Shown here: positions 53,520 through 64,000 of the stretch, piece by piece
How positions within the stretch are numbered: the first letter of the stretch is position 1
Layout of the letters: each line of letters opens with the position of its first letter
Assembly: GCA_905250885.1 (NCBI GenBank)
Contig: CAJNOQ010000033.1
Coordinates: 32,674 to 96,673, forward strand
Direction of reading: 5' to 3'
Length of the DNA stretch: 64,000 nucleotides
Source of the DNA: Didymodactylos carnosus
Taxonomy: Eukaryota; Rotifera; Eurotatoria; Philodinida; Philodinidae
Made by a program: the position numbers and the translations under genes
Notes under the pieces: generated by a model
Seen by the model: only the letters and a program-made list of their open reading frames with translations
What the model was told of the DNA's origin: nothing
Databases searched by the model: none

Positions 53520-54477
53520 ACGGGTGGGGTGATCCAGATTAAATAACCGGTCTTTCGAACACTTTTTTTTTCTTCAGTTAAGCTTGATGAAAAAATTTCG
53601 TCTTGATACCAAAATATAGAGAATTTTTTCTAGATTTCATTCATATCCTGTTTTAAAATTAATCATGCATCGTTCTTTTGTAACAGTAAAGATACTGAAA
53701 AAAAGGTTGAAAAAAAAGCTACAAAAACGCTTAGTTGTTCAAGTGCGTAATCAGAAACTTTTGAAAATTAGTTTTTGTCTAGTTAAGTCCAATTTCAAAA
53801 CTTAGTTTTAGTTAGAAAAGACGCAGAAATTCTCGTTGTATCTAGTTGTATGTTCTTTCCTATATTTATTTGTTTCTGTTTTGTAAAATGCAAAACATCA
53901 AAAAGATATATTCGTTCAATAGAGTGGTAAGTTATTTTCAAGTTTTTCTCAAAACCTTGATCTATAAAAATTATCGTTTTAACATCGAAAAATACAGAAA
54001 TTCAAACTCTGCAAAGAGTGTTTCTCTATAGATTTCACCATTTTTGGTAATAGATGACAGAGTTTAGATATCTTCCTTTAGAGCGAATGGTGTCAAACAC
54101 AAATAATGAGGTAATTGTTGTAACGCGTTATTACGGCCCTAAACGTTTCTCCAAAAATCTGATTTTGTGCCTAAAAAATGAAGTATTTATTGCAGTTTTA
54201 CGCACTGTGTTTGAATGGCGCGTACAAAACTTCTTTAGAAGATAAAACGTATTTCTTTTCATGCTAAGTGGTGCGCATTTGAAATTCTCGGAGCTTTCAG
54301 TATCTTTACTGTCACAAAAGAACGATGCATGATTAATTTTAAAACGGGATATGAATGAAATTTAGACAAAATTCTCTATATTTCGGCATTAAAACGAAAC
54401 TTTTTTATCAAGCTTAACTGAAGAAAAAAAGTTAAGCTTAGGTTTGAAAGATCGGTAATTTAATCTGGACCACCCGT
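53520..54477. mobile_element. 958-bp MITE with ~180-bp TIRs and TA flanks
   Basis: The left arm starts ACGGGTGG and includes TGATCCAGATTAAATAACC; the right arm, read on the other strand, starts ACGGGTGGTCCAGATTAAAT. The match continues for about 180 bases to AACAGTAAAGATACTGAAA (left) and TTTCAGTATCTTTACTGT (right). TA dinucleotides flank both ends (53518-53519, 54478-54479), as for Tc1/mariner-like insertion. The interior has only 60-codon frames and no DDE transposase. Its termini differ from those of the element at 9601, so it is a separate family. It lies between EPC and Akirin. Confidence 0.88.
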
Positions 54478-56449
54478 TAAATAGTATATCTTAATTTACC
54501 TCTTACAGTACCACGATCGGTGTTCATGTTTCGAGTTGCTTTAACTGCTTAAACGAAACAAAGAAATACGATAACAAAATGTTGAAAAGTCGGATTCTTT
54601 ACTAATGCACTAGTGATAGAGGTGCTGTACTCTTATCTGTTTTTCCGAACGGATAAACAGCACTAGTCGACAATCGGCTTAGTGTGAAAAACTAAATCTG
54701 CTATCCAGTTTATCAGGGCTAGATCAGACCTTAGTAAAATAGATGTTCTGATTCAGAACATCTATACAGAGATACAAATGGTAATTCATTTAGCTCTGAT
54801 TCTGGTGATGGAATCAGAGTTGAATTTTCTGAAAGTGGCAACTTTAGATATTTCAGAATCGATTTCAGTTAGATTTTCTAGGTCTGAATCATAAAAGGGA
54901 AAAGCTTCCTGTAAATAGTAAAAATCTCTAAACTGAGAAAATTATAATAATACCATAATAGGTAACTTTTATTACGAATATTTGAGTACAGTATTGTTAT
55001 GAGTAAGAAGAAATAACTATTGCTATAACATACACACTTCCTAAGTCCACAGCATTGTATGGTTACCTGAATCAATCTTGAGAGTGTTGATAAGGACATT
55101 CAGGTCTGAATTAGTGAAAAGTAAACGAGAAGAAAATATTTTTTATGAAAAATAATTTTCACTTTTTCCAAGCTGAATTCAACTTTGACTCAGCCCTAAT
55201 AAAAGTGCAAAACTGAGTCAACTTTTCAGACCGGTCAGTGTAAAAGAAAAATCGTCTGTCAGTAAAGACATGCTAGAAAAACACAATTTTCTCGAAAAGA
55301 ATCTTTTCCTTAAAATTTTGAGAAATGCCAGAATCTTCTTGTCAGAGATAGAAACCGAAGTGGACATTTTTTTTAAAGTTTTGGAATGGAACGAAACACT
55401 CGTGTAGATCCAATGGCTCAGTTAGTGTTCTAAACACTGCTTATTCAATTAATGAAACTAGATTCAAAAGCATAACTGACTTTCATGTCAATGTGTTTTA
55501 TTAAGAACCTAACAAAAAGAGACGATATCTCTTTTCGCATATGTTTTCTGTTTGGCATCATATGTGATAAATGCCTGCTTTTATTGTTTTCCTTCTCTCC
55601 TATGTTGTGTTCCAACCAGATGATTGAGTTTTCACTTAAATTCTTAGTCAATAATCACTCTTTTGGCTTGGGCTATAAGTTTGTCATCTCAGTCAAAACG
55701 TTAACTGGAGATCAGATGTTCAAAATGGTCTGATGGATGATTTTGAAACTGGAACAATTTTGAGCTGTTTTACAAGATAAACTGTATTTCTTCTCATGAA
55801 AAGATACGGATAATTCTTTTAACAATTCTCAGTTGCTGCATTTGACAAAAGCGAGCTATCAATATTTCTTGATACAATCGGCATTCTTGGTATGATTTTG
55901 TTTTGATTAATGAGCTCGATTCGAAATAAACTAATTCATAATCAAGATGCATTTTTTTAATAAAAGAGTAACACATTTTATAGCATACCTAGAAAGTCGG
56001 ATAAAATCAAAATAACTTTTCTAAAATACTAGATGGAAGACTAAAGAAATCTTGATTTTTTAAACTGTCTTTCAAAATCTTTTTAAATTCCCTGATGCAA
56101 GTCTTGTTGGCACACAAAACTGAATACTTATTTTTTTGTACGATACGGCTGTTTGTCAGATTTATTCGATGGGCTTAATAATGTTCTTGATTTTTGGACT
56201 TTTCCTGTTTCAGTTACATGACCACATTGAAAAAATCAAAACAAAAACAGTTCACAATAATCGAAGATAGTTACACAAGTGATTAAAAAAAGCGGAGAAA
56301 ACCCGAGTTTCGAATAAAGAAATTGGAAGTATCTTGGTAAACGAGAAAAAAAACGAAAATAATAAATTAACAGAAACAAAAGAACAAAGAAAAAAGAGCA
56401 TCACATAACTTTTTCTTATTTTCTAGCTTAGTTTGTTTTCGAATTGCTT
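54478..56449. other. Intergenic region between MITE and Akirin
   Basis: No recognisable gene. Apart from the palindrome at 54739-54765, there are loose inverted copies of GCACTAGT (54608 and 54660) and of TCTGATTC/GAATCAGA around 54795-54820, which give the 54560-54870 stretch a foldback-like character. The rest is plain AT-rich DNA. Confidence 0.5.
54739..54765. repeat. 13-bp perfect inverted repeat
   Basis: ATAGATGTTCTGA (54739-54751), one T, then its exact reverse complement (54753-54765). There is no T run after it and no gene nearby, so it is probably part of a decayed foldback element. Confidence 0.7.
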
Positions 56450-57184
56450 TTATGATACATAGGAAAATGCTTGCTGCTGTTGTTGTTGTTGTTGTTGTTG
56501 AAACGGATTATGACTTTGTTTATCAATTTCATTATGAGTAAAACGAACAAATTGATCATATTGCTCTGAAAAGAAAAAGAAACACATTGACTATTAAATC
56601 AACGAACTATTTCGTTTACATCAGATGTATACGAGATAAAGTTTTTATGACAGTCAGTATCTTGCGACATAAAATAATAGCGCTCGCTTATAGTTTCTAT
56701 CAACTATCTTACCGTTTAATTTGATGTTTAATAATTTTTCATACTGTTCTTTCAATAATTTTTCATTATCATTTAACATTCGTGATATCATAGTTGCTGT
56801 TTGACTTATCGTGAATATTGGAAGATCGTTTGTTTGCGTGATATCTGTTGAAAATGGAGTTGTTGATGAAAGCGAACAAGAATTAAACATATTTTTATGG
56901 GTTTTCTTTGATTGTTGTTTGTGTTGAGCAATGGATGAGGATGGAGAACTTGAAGATGGAAATAGTTTCGAAACAACATTTTGTTGTGAAGTATTTGTCA
57001 ACATTTTAGCACCATTGAATTCATTCGAATTATTTGAGCTGGTCATTGTATTAAATGAAAATGATGTTGAAGTTGTCATTAACGGCGGTGAGGACGAACC
57101 AAATTTTTCACATCGTTTACGTTTTTGACCCTGTTCTATGGGATCAAAATCTAATGATCGTTTTAACGAGACGACAGCTAACAT
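56450..57184 (-). CDS. AKIRIN: Akirin, nuclear transcription cofactor
   Basis: Predicted 195-residue Akirin, a small nuclear protein that links transcription factors (NF-kB/Relish, Twist) to SWI/SNF remodelling complexes and is linked to proteasome import into the nucleus. Exon 1 is 57184-56713 and exon 2 is 56565-56450, joined in phase 1 across a 147-base intron. Evidence: SLKRSLDFDPIEQGQKRKR at the start, giving the family N-terminus and its nuclear signal (KRKR, 21-24); a Ser/Asn-rich middle; then LPIFTISQTATMISRML, LLKEQYEKLLNIKL and QYDQFVRFTHNEI; and a C-terminal YVS, as in other Akirins. A CAA/CAG run gives a poly-Gln stretch of about ten residues just before the C-terminus, which vertebrate Akirins lack. 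Confidence 0.95.
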
Positions 57185-58929
57185 TGTTCAATGATATTTT
57201 TTTTGAGCAATAAAAATGGAAGTATATCTACCTAAAATTAATGAAAACATTGAATGTAAAATCGTTCGGAGTTACAATTTTTAAAAATTAACTATCTTTT
57301 TCTTAGAAAAATTCGAATAATCAATCTTTTCCTAATAAGTGACAGACGAGAAGACTCTGTGCCCAAGGAAGATTCTGGAACATCGTATTCGAACAAAGTT
57401 AAATATTCACTGCAAATCAAAGGTACTCTGCACAAACATAGAATAGAACTAAGCCTTCTTTACGCTGTAAAAAAAGCTAAAAAATTAGTATGTGGGTCGA
57501 AATAAGTCGTGCGCATACTAAAGTTTGATGTCACTATCTGAAAGAATGACTTTGTTACGAAAAACGTCATTGCTTCAATTCGCACGATCCAATCTCTTGA
57601 GATGAGCTTAGAATATTTTTAGAATTTTAGTAATTATATGCCTTGTAATAACAAATAGTTCTTTGCTTAGACAAGACTCTTGAACTGATGATATATCAAA
57701 ATTTTTGTCGCGAAGTAAACAAATAATTTCTAAATATCGTCAACAGACACAAGATATACTTATTCTTACCGTCAACGAAGACAAATTAAAACAAGAATTG
57801 CTACAGTCTTTGCTGTATTTATAGGTAATCCGATAGTTTTTAGTCAGCTGTTTTAATTCTGCTTTGTTCTGCACGCAGGCAACAAACAAAAGAGAAAAAG
57901 AGAGAGTGTGTCGATATGCATGAATATGTATGTCTTCCTTTTTCTGAGTCACCAATCATAAATCAAATAAGACAGAAAAAAATAAAAACTGATAATTTAA
58001 AAAATAAACTAGACAAGGATTCGTAAAAGAAATATTGATGTTTGTTAATACATCTAGAATTAATTTTCTACGTATGCTGAAGATAAGCAGCAGCATCTCC
58101 GAAGCTCTTCTCCTATTGGTAAAATTATTTATCCATTCTCGATCTGTAATAGATGAAACTGAAAAAAAAAGAAGAATGAATGGCCGTTAGATCAAGATAA
58201 GTGCGAGTATTTATCATATAATATAATAGATGTATGTATGTGACCAATGCTTTCTTTTATATTAGTATTATCAGTCATCATTTCGAACGATTGAGTAATA
58301 TACTGAAAAGGTGTCAATCCTGCTCTCTTGACTATTATGTGGAGAAAGTATATGATTTTGAACGCGTGTTGTTTGAAAATTAGCTTCTTTTCTGGTATGG
58401 TGTATTTTCTGTTTTATAAAGAGAGATGTGATCCAGTAATGGCAAAACCGTAGTTCTGTTATAGTTAAAAATTTTTGTCACAAATTTCGAACCGATGGAG
58501 AGAGCTCATGAAACTCTGCTATCATTACAAAACAATATCACAGATGTAGCACTATCACACGTTTACCATAACATAAGACTAAGACTGTTTTATTCATGAA
58601 AAGTAATAGTTATCAAAGGTCACCGACCTGTAATAACAATGACTCAAGCCAAACAATACCAAAAGAATAATAAAAAAGAACAAATAAAGAAAACAACTGA
58701 TGTTAGAACCAGAAGTAGTAAATAAAATTTTTAAAAACATAAGCAAAAAAGAACAAATATAAATTCTTTCAATATAAACTGCCAAACATTTCACTGGAAG
58801 AGATATTGAAGTAAAGCTGTTTTGAAAGACATTAAAGAAGAAAGACGAATAACTGACTGTGGGAGATGATTTCAATCGGCAATAGTTGAATAAAATTATT
58901 ATTGAGAATTATTATTGACAACAGAGATT
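57185..58929. other. Upstream of Akirin
   Basis: Presumed to hold the Akirin promoter; no motif is convincing. A minus-strand segment near 58070-58160, after a strong pyrimidine-rich acceptor, stays open (reading REWINNFTNRRRASEMLLL), but I cannot connect it to a gene. The rest is AT-rich noncoding DNA. Confidence 0.45.
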
Positions 58930-59640
58930 AGAATAAAAAAAGAAGAATGTACCGTTTGCGGAGAAAAACCATCAACAGGAGATGGAATGCGAACATATTT
59001 AGAGCGATAGATAAAGTTGAGTAGATGAATAGTATAAAAACGAGAAACAGGACTTAGACGATAATAAATTTTGAAAAACTGTAAAATTTAGGACGAAGAG
59101 AGAGATTTGGAAGAGAAAGTTGAGACACAAGTAGAGAACTAGAAGAACGGTAGTCAAAATTGCGAGAAATAACACGAGAAGCAAGTTTGTTTACAGAATC
59201 AAGAACAGTAAGAGAAAACGAGCTGTCGTACAAGACACAGCAATAGTCGATTTTAGGAAGGATAGAAGAAAGATAGATTCGACGCCGAACTTCAGTTAAA
59301 ACTAAAAACTAATCCAAAGACATGATTCAATGCTCCAGGCTTGCGCCGATAAGCAAGAGCAATGTCCTTGGCATGATTATTCCACCTAAGACCGTGCGAA
59401 ACAAGGGCACCAAGACAACGAACGGAAGACACAACAGAGAAAGGAGCACCATTGTGATACAATTGATTATAAACATACGGAAAGAGGTTGAGAAGAGAAA
59501 GAAAGCCAAGAACATTTAGAAACGTTTAAAGACATGAGATTGGAAGAAGACCAGTAAGAAACAGAATTTATGCAGTTTTGAGCATGAGAAAACTAGAAGA
59601 ATCAGTAGAGGAAAGAGCAATAATCAAACATCATGGTTAA
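58930..59640 (-). pseudogene. Non-LTR retrotransposon reverse-transcriptase remnant
   Basis: The minus strand reads SVSYWSSSNLMSLNVSKCSW, then VRCLGALVSHGLRWNNHAKD and AYRRKPGALNHVFG, then, one frame over, RRIYLSSILPKIDYCCVLYD and VNKLASRVISRNFDYRSS. This is the usual order at the palm/thumb end of non-LTR reverse transcriptases (W...N.L.LN..K, V..LG..ID..L.W..H, ..Y..LI.P.LDY). The frameshift near 59300 and several stops show that it is dead, and nothing upstream of the palm remains. The clade (CR1, Jockey or RTE-like) cannot be settled by eye. Confidence 0.65.
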
Positions 59641-60545
59641 CGTAGTTTAAATTTTAGCATGTTGATGGTCTTTTGTCGTGCATTTTTTAAATAGTATAGT
59701 CGAGTCAAGTTTGGCCTTACTTATCTTTTTCGAAGTTTATATTAGAAGAAAAAAAATCAGACATTTATCCTAAAACATCATGCTATTTTTAGTGCATGTG
59801 AGCAATAAATTTAATTCAATAATACAGTGATGTTTATTATGTAAATCATATCTTGGTTGATAGGGAAGAATTATGATTTGTAACATGTGTATAACTATTT
59901 AATGATATAACAAAACCGATACAAATATTATAGCATAATCGTCTGAAACATAATTAGGAATTAAGTTTAAGGTTAGTCAAGTACAAAAATGCATATTATT
60001 GTATGGTTTTCTGAAAGTGTACGGCATATTGTGCAATTTACGTGTAGAAAAATACGTAATGATAATGAGGATAGAGTACACGAGATGGAAAATGATATTA
60101 ACGATTTTATCATCACTTTTTTCTTTTGTAAACTGATTAGATGTGTTATATGTACATGCAGAGTTTTGAATATTTATTATTTTTTATTGGAAAATCTTAG
60201 TAAAAATTCATCTATTGATTTTTCACGAATCTTTTTGTAGATATTGAATAATTGGTTTAAAAGATTATTGTCAAGTGTTTACAGTATCCACATCAATTTT
60301 TTCTTAATTTATTTCATCGTTTATCGATGCATTATTAAATTTAAGTGTCATTTTTAAATTTCGACCAGAATGTCCATATGTTTTTTAGCGAGATTTTCTA
60401 ATGTATGAATAGCGTATAATTTTAGTACGTGAAACTTCACGATTTTACGACACTCACGTTGTGAGTTTAGATACTAAATCAGTCTTATTCAAAGAGCGAG
60501 TAGTCACTTAACATGTAAAAAATATGGCAGAAGAAATTAACATCT
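59641..60545. other. Region between retrotransposon and SLC6 remnants
   Basis: No gene recognised. An 83-codon plus-strand frame at 59989-60240 has no family resemblance and lies in AT-rich DNA. Confidence 0.5.
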
Positions 60546-63500
60546 TCACTTGATTAAACGATGATTTTTAAACCATAAACGTGTAAATACAAAATTTGTT
60601 TCGCCAGTCGCTTCTTCTAGATATTTTATTTTTTCGTTCAACGTTAAAGATTTCTGATAATTGTCAGAATAATAGCGGCCAATTCTATTTTTATTTCTAG
60701 AAGGCCCCCAATGTGTAGTGGGCATTCGTGCATATTTTAACATACGTATATAATGGGGTTCATTTTCAATCTAAAATGAACGAATAGAGACGATCATTAT
60801 CAAACACTTTAGAGGAGCTATTGTACAGAAAGAACGATTGATTTTTGAGTTTTTCACCCAAACTTTCATAATTCATCGCATAATATCCCTAGGAAGAATG
60901 GCATCACTTTTTGATCAGACGACGATTCCTTTCAAAGATGTGGAAGTTTGATTTTCATAAAAGTTCTATCAACAGTCTGAAGTGTCAACTGTACAAAACA
61001 AAACTGTAGTGCTATTTTCTTTGTTTATATCTTGGTCTAGGCAATAGATTAAGAGCTGGTATTTGTAGCATAAGTAGTACAGGCCGAGTACAATCTCTAA
61101 TGAAAAGCATGTATGGGTTCGATTATCGCATGTGCACAGACCCACAACAGCAAAATGAGAGAAACCGAAAACAAAGTTTTAACACAATTTTTTTTTGGAA
61201 ATCAATAACCCTCTGAAAACCAACCGTTTTACTAATATCATTCTTGAAAAACAAGTTTTCACAACCTACTATGAGAGTCTAAGTGAAAAGTTCATCGATT
61301 GATCAAATGCGGTACGGTCTATCGTGCAATACACTGCTAAACTCACTGGTTCAGACGTTTGTTTCCAGGCTTTGATCAATTCATATATCAACAGTGTTGG
61401 AATAAATATTATCGAAGAAATTGTCATAAGCTATCCTACGACAATCCACGACGTAAGATACTTGTACGAGTTTTCTCTGGGCGCTTTAAATTGTATTATG
61501 GAAAAGAAAAAAACAATCTGAAATTATATTGTAATTAAAAATAGTAATATAAAAACATGATTAGGTCATCTTACCAGAGTAATTATGGGACAAGAAATAG
61601 TCCAAGTAAAGAACCAATAAGGCTCTAATAGTCGTTTGTTTAACATGGCAAAACTACATTGTTGTAATAATGCATATACAGAGGAATCAATGCAAATACC
61701 GTAAATATAAGTGATGACAACAAACTCAAAAAACCCACATACAAGCACCGATTTTGCTGAGAATTCATTCATTAATGTCTTAAAAAGTGAAACGACGACA
61801 AAAGAATTTTAATCAGGTTTTTTACTTCGAGAATTACTTACTAATAAATAGATACCTCCCTGAAAAAAGAAAACAGTGTGTTCAAATTCGTCGCTTTTCT
61901 AAGTTACTGATGGCTTAATTTTAGCAAAAGTTATGAAATTAGCGAATTACACGCTAGTAACTGTAGTTATTAGTAATATTACAAAATGATACCATTAGTA
62001 AGATTGACCAGAAAAGTGGAAATAGAGTGCAGTTAAAAATTATTAAATTAATCACGCACTGGTGCGCACATTGGTAATGCCAATAAATAACACAGAACAC
62101 AATATCCAAATATCACAGCCACTTTCCTGCGTCTCAGTTTTGAAAATGTTTCCAAAAATGCTGAGATGGTAACGTCAGAGAGTGCAAACCAGGGCTCCTC
62201 GTGGGATGGGATAATCCCATCAGTCCCATGGGACGTTTTTTAAAAAAGTTTCGTCTCATGGGATGGGATGGAAAATTTTTAAAAAAGTATCCCATTCCAT
62301 GGGATCAAAAAGTTTTCCATTCCATCCCATCCCATGGGATAACAATATTTTACAGAAACTCTTTTTTCTTTCATTTAAAACTTTATAAAAGTTTCAATAC
62401 AAATGTCTGTAGCGTAGTCGATTGAAACAACTGAGAAGCGTGCTCAATGATTTACAATAAGAACTTTTTTTTATATATCTATTTTTCTTGTCGCTCTGGA
62501 CTTGAACTAAAATTCGCATTTATTAGTTTGGTTTTTCTTCATGTTACTATTTTGTATTCATAGAGAGAGTGATATATATTTTCCTATTATGCAGCTGCAG
62601 AAAAGAATTATGAATTTCATTATGAATAAATTATAAAATACAAGATGTAATGATATGAGATTTGGTAGTATTAGTCAAACTGAGTGATGTAGTAAGAAAT
62701 TGTACTTTTTTTAAACGTTATTTCGCGAGTATGCAGTCTCTTGGGATGGGATGGAAAATTTTAGGATCATCCCATCCCATGGGACGAAAAACAAATTACA
62801 GTTGTCCCATGGGATGGAATGAAAAAATTTTAAACACAGTCCCATCCCATGAGACAAAATTTTTTTGAGGATAGTCCCATCCCACATAGGACCAAAAATT
62901 TTTGAGAACTATCCCATTCCATGGGATGACTCGAGAAAGTTCATCCCATAGGACGATTTTTTCCGTCCCATCCCATCCCACGCGGAGCCCTGGTGCAAAC
63001 TGAAATCAGATAAACTATATAAATTATACTTCACATATGAATTGAATAGATAATTTACTTGTGAATCTAAACCCAATGTTAATAACATAAGAAAAAAGAG
63101 AACAGCCCAGACAAGGTCTGCCGGCATAATTGATAGAACTTGTGGGTACGCCACAAAAGCCAGTCCTGGTCCAGCGGTGGCCACTTGAGAAACGGGTAAA
63201 CCAGTTTTGAACGACATGTAACCGAGAATGGAAAATACGGCAAAACCGCAAATACCTTTAAAAAAGAATTAATAATCGAGTACAACAAATATTGACAAAT
63301 AGATGTAAGATACCTACACTTGTGAAACAGTCACACACTGTAACCACCATACAGTTCCTAAGTGGGATTAACCGTAAGTTACTCTAGTCAAAATCCATGC
63401 AAAAAACTCCGAGAGATTTTCTTTGTCGAGCCCTACACAATGCAGTTATCACTAGAAGCTTTAGAACTTTTTAATCCAGTTCCTGCTTGTGGTTTTCTTT

Positions 63501-63968
63501 CTTCTTACTTCAAATTCTTTGATTTTTTGCCAGTTCGGCTTTAAATAAAACAAGATACCTTCGCGGGATCCCGGTAGTGTGACACCGCGTATAATTAATG
63601 TAAAAATAACTGCATATGGAAATAATGATGTAAAATACACCACCTGAAAATAGAAATAGACAAAAGATAATACAAATCATGAAAGATATAACAAAACAAA
63701 CCTTTCCCGAAGATTTAATTCCTTGTACTATACACACTCCTACGAGAAGCCTTGCAAATAACAAACAAAGTGATAGCTGCCATTGATTATAATTCTCTCG
63801 GATAAAGGATCGTATTGTACTCTCACATATCGCCATGCAGCTTTGTATTCCACTCAGTAATCACTCTATTTCGAAATGATGCAAAAAAATAAACTATACA
63901 TCAAACAATAACAATATTGTAATAAATAGTGACGAGAAATGAATTCATTGACAACGTATAACCCAAGC
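60546..63968 (-). pseudogene. SLC6: SLC6 transporter pseudogene, 5' part outside window
   Basis: The SLC6 (sodium/chloride-coupled neurotransmitter or amino-acid transporter) family is clear from [62 protein letters not shown] and the C-terminal THWGPSRNKNRIGRY. Exons in order: 63968-63702, 63643-63509, a degenerate TM6 segment 63508-63358, 63357-63314, 63255-63059, 62188-62060 (5' edge split by a MITE; first bases at 63000-62994), an 18-base micro-exon 61859-61842, 61778-61575, 61517-61347, 60770-60546. Lesions: TGA at 63903-63901 in TM3, where the family has Trp; a frame break near 63825; no intact frame for TM6 (the W-x-D-A-x-x-Q-I-F-F-S region); the MITE; and TAG at 61433-61431 in TM12, again at a Trp position. 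All splice borders outside these lesions remain good, so decay is recent. Confidence 0.88.
62190..62992. mobile_element. 803-bp hAT MITE inserted in an SLC6 exon
   Basis: The ends are CAGGGCTCCTCGTGGGATGGG and the complement of CAGGGCTCCGCGTGGGATGGG, with perfect 8-base target duplications GTGCAAAC (62182-62189 and 62993-63000). TIR and target length fit hAT. About 200 bases at each end are filled with copies of CCCATCCCATGGGAT in both orientations; the middle (about 62360-62740) is plain AT-rich DNA without a transposase. The insertion splits the start of an SLC6 exon. On the gene's strand the inner sequence stays open for about 60 codons and then stops. Confidence 0.93.
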
Positions 63969-64000
63969 CTAGAATACAGAAAATCAATAAAATTAAGTTC

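Noticed and set aside
61035-61130. tRNA-like A and B boxes (GGTTCGATT at about 61117)
   Set aside because: The spacing between the boxes is about 75 bases and no acceptor stem or cloverleaf can be formed.
62796-62981. Minus-strand frame rich in GWDG repeats
   Set aside because: It is the translation of the MITE's subterminal CCCATCCCATGGGAT units, not a protein gene.
63362-63544. Plus-strand 60-codon frame opposite SLC6
   Set aside because: It is antisense to the SLC6 exon end and the degenerate TM6 region, with no similarity to any family.

Overview
The window is animal (metazoan) nuclear DNA. It is strongly AT-rich. Its genes are cut by many short GT-AG introns, mostly 50-70 bases, with a few introns of several kilobases. 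The protein set is animal-specific: a RIM synaptic active-zone protein, Akirin, Enhancer of Polycomb, and SLC45 and SLC6 transporters. Base composition, compact introns and Ser/Thr/Gln/Asn-rich linkers suggest a small lophotrochozoan such as a rotifer; this is inference, not proof.

Layout from left to right. 1-4786: no convincing gene, but palindromic and foldback repeats. 4787-14044 (+): an SLC45-type proton/sugar transporter in 13 exons; its 5.8 kb first intron holds an intact antisense single-pass membrane gene (5916-7010) and two inverted-repeat elements. 14045-16664: a decayed zinc-finger fragment of probable transposon origin. 16938-28893 (+): RIM in 21 main-isoform coding exons, with a possible alternative short 3' end at 18543-18631; its 4.6 kb intron holds an antisense membrane gene (21401-22060) and a sense reading frame (23252-24028) that is either nested or an alternative first exon. 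32168-33561: a decayed PIF/Harbinger element carrying a 113-base hAT MITE with perfect 8-base target duplications. 34780-35109 (+): mitochondrial ribosomal protein mL53. 35110-47337: 12 kb without a recognisable gene. 47338-52739 (+): Enhancer of Polycomb in 13 exons. 53520-54477: a long-TIR MITE. 56450-57184 (-): Akirin in two exons. 58930-59640 (-): remnant of a non-LTR reverse transcriptase. 60546-63968 (-): the 3' two thirds of an SLC6 transporter that is a pseudogene, with nonsense codons, frameshift damage and an 803-base hAT MITE inserted across the 5' edge of one exon.

The intact genes do not form one pathway. RIM and the SLC45/SLC6 transporters belong to neuronal or membrane physiology; EPC (NuA4/TIP60 complex) and Akirin (nuclear cofactor) to chromatin and transcription; mL53 to mitochondrial translation. 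The most striking biology is structural: genes nested in the introns of larger genes, and a transporter that shows several steps of gene death, including a mobile element whose target duplication contains the splice acceptor. I found no clear new multi-gene system; the best candidates for undescribed biology are the two antisense nested membrane proteins and the RIM-intron reading frame.
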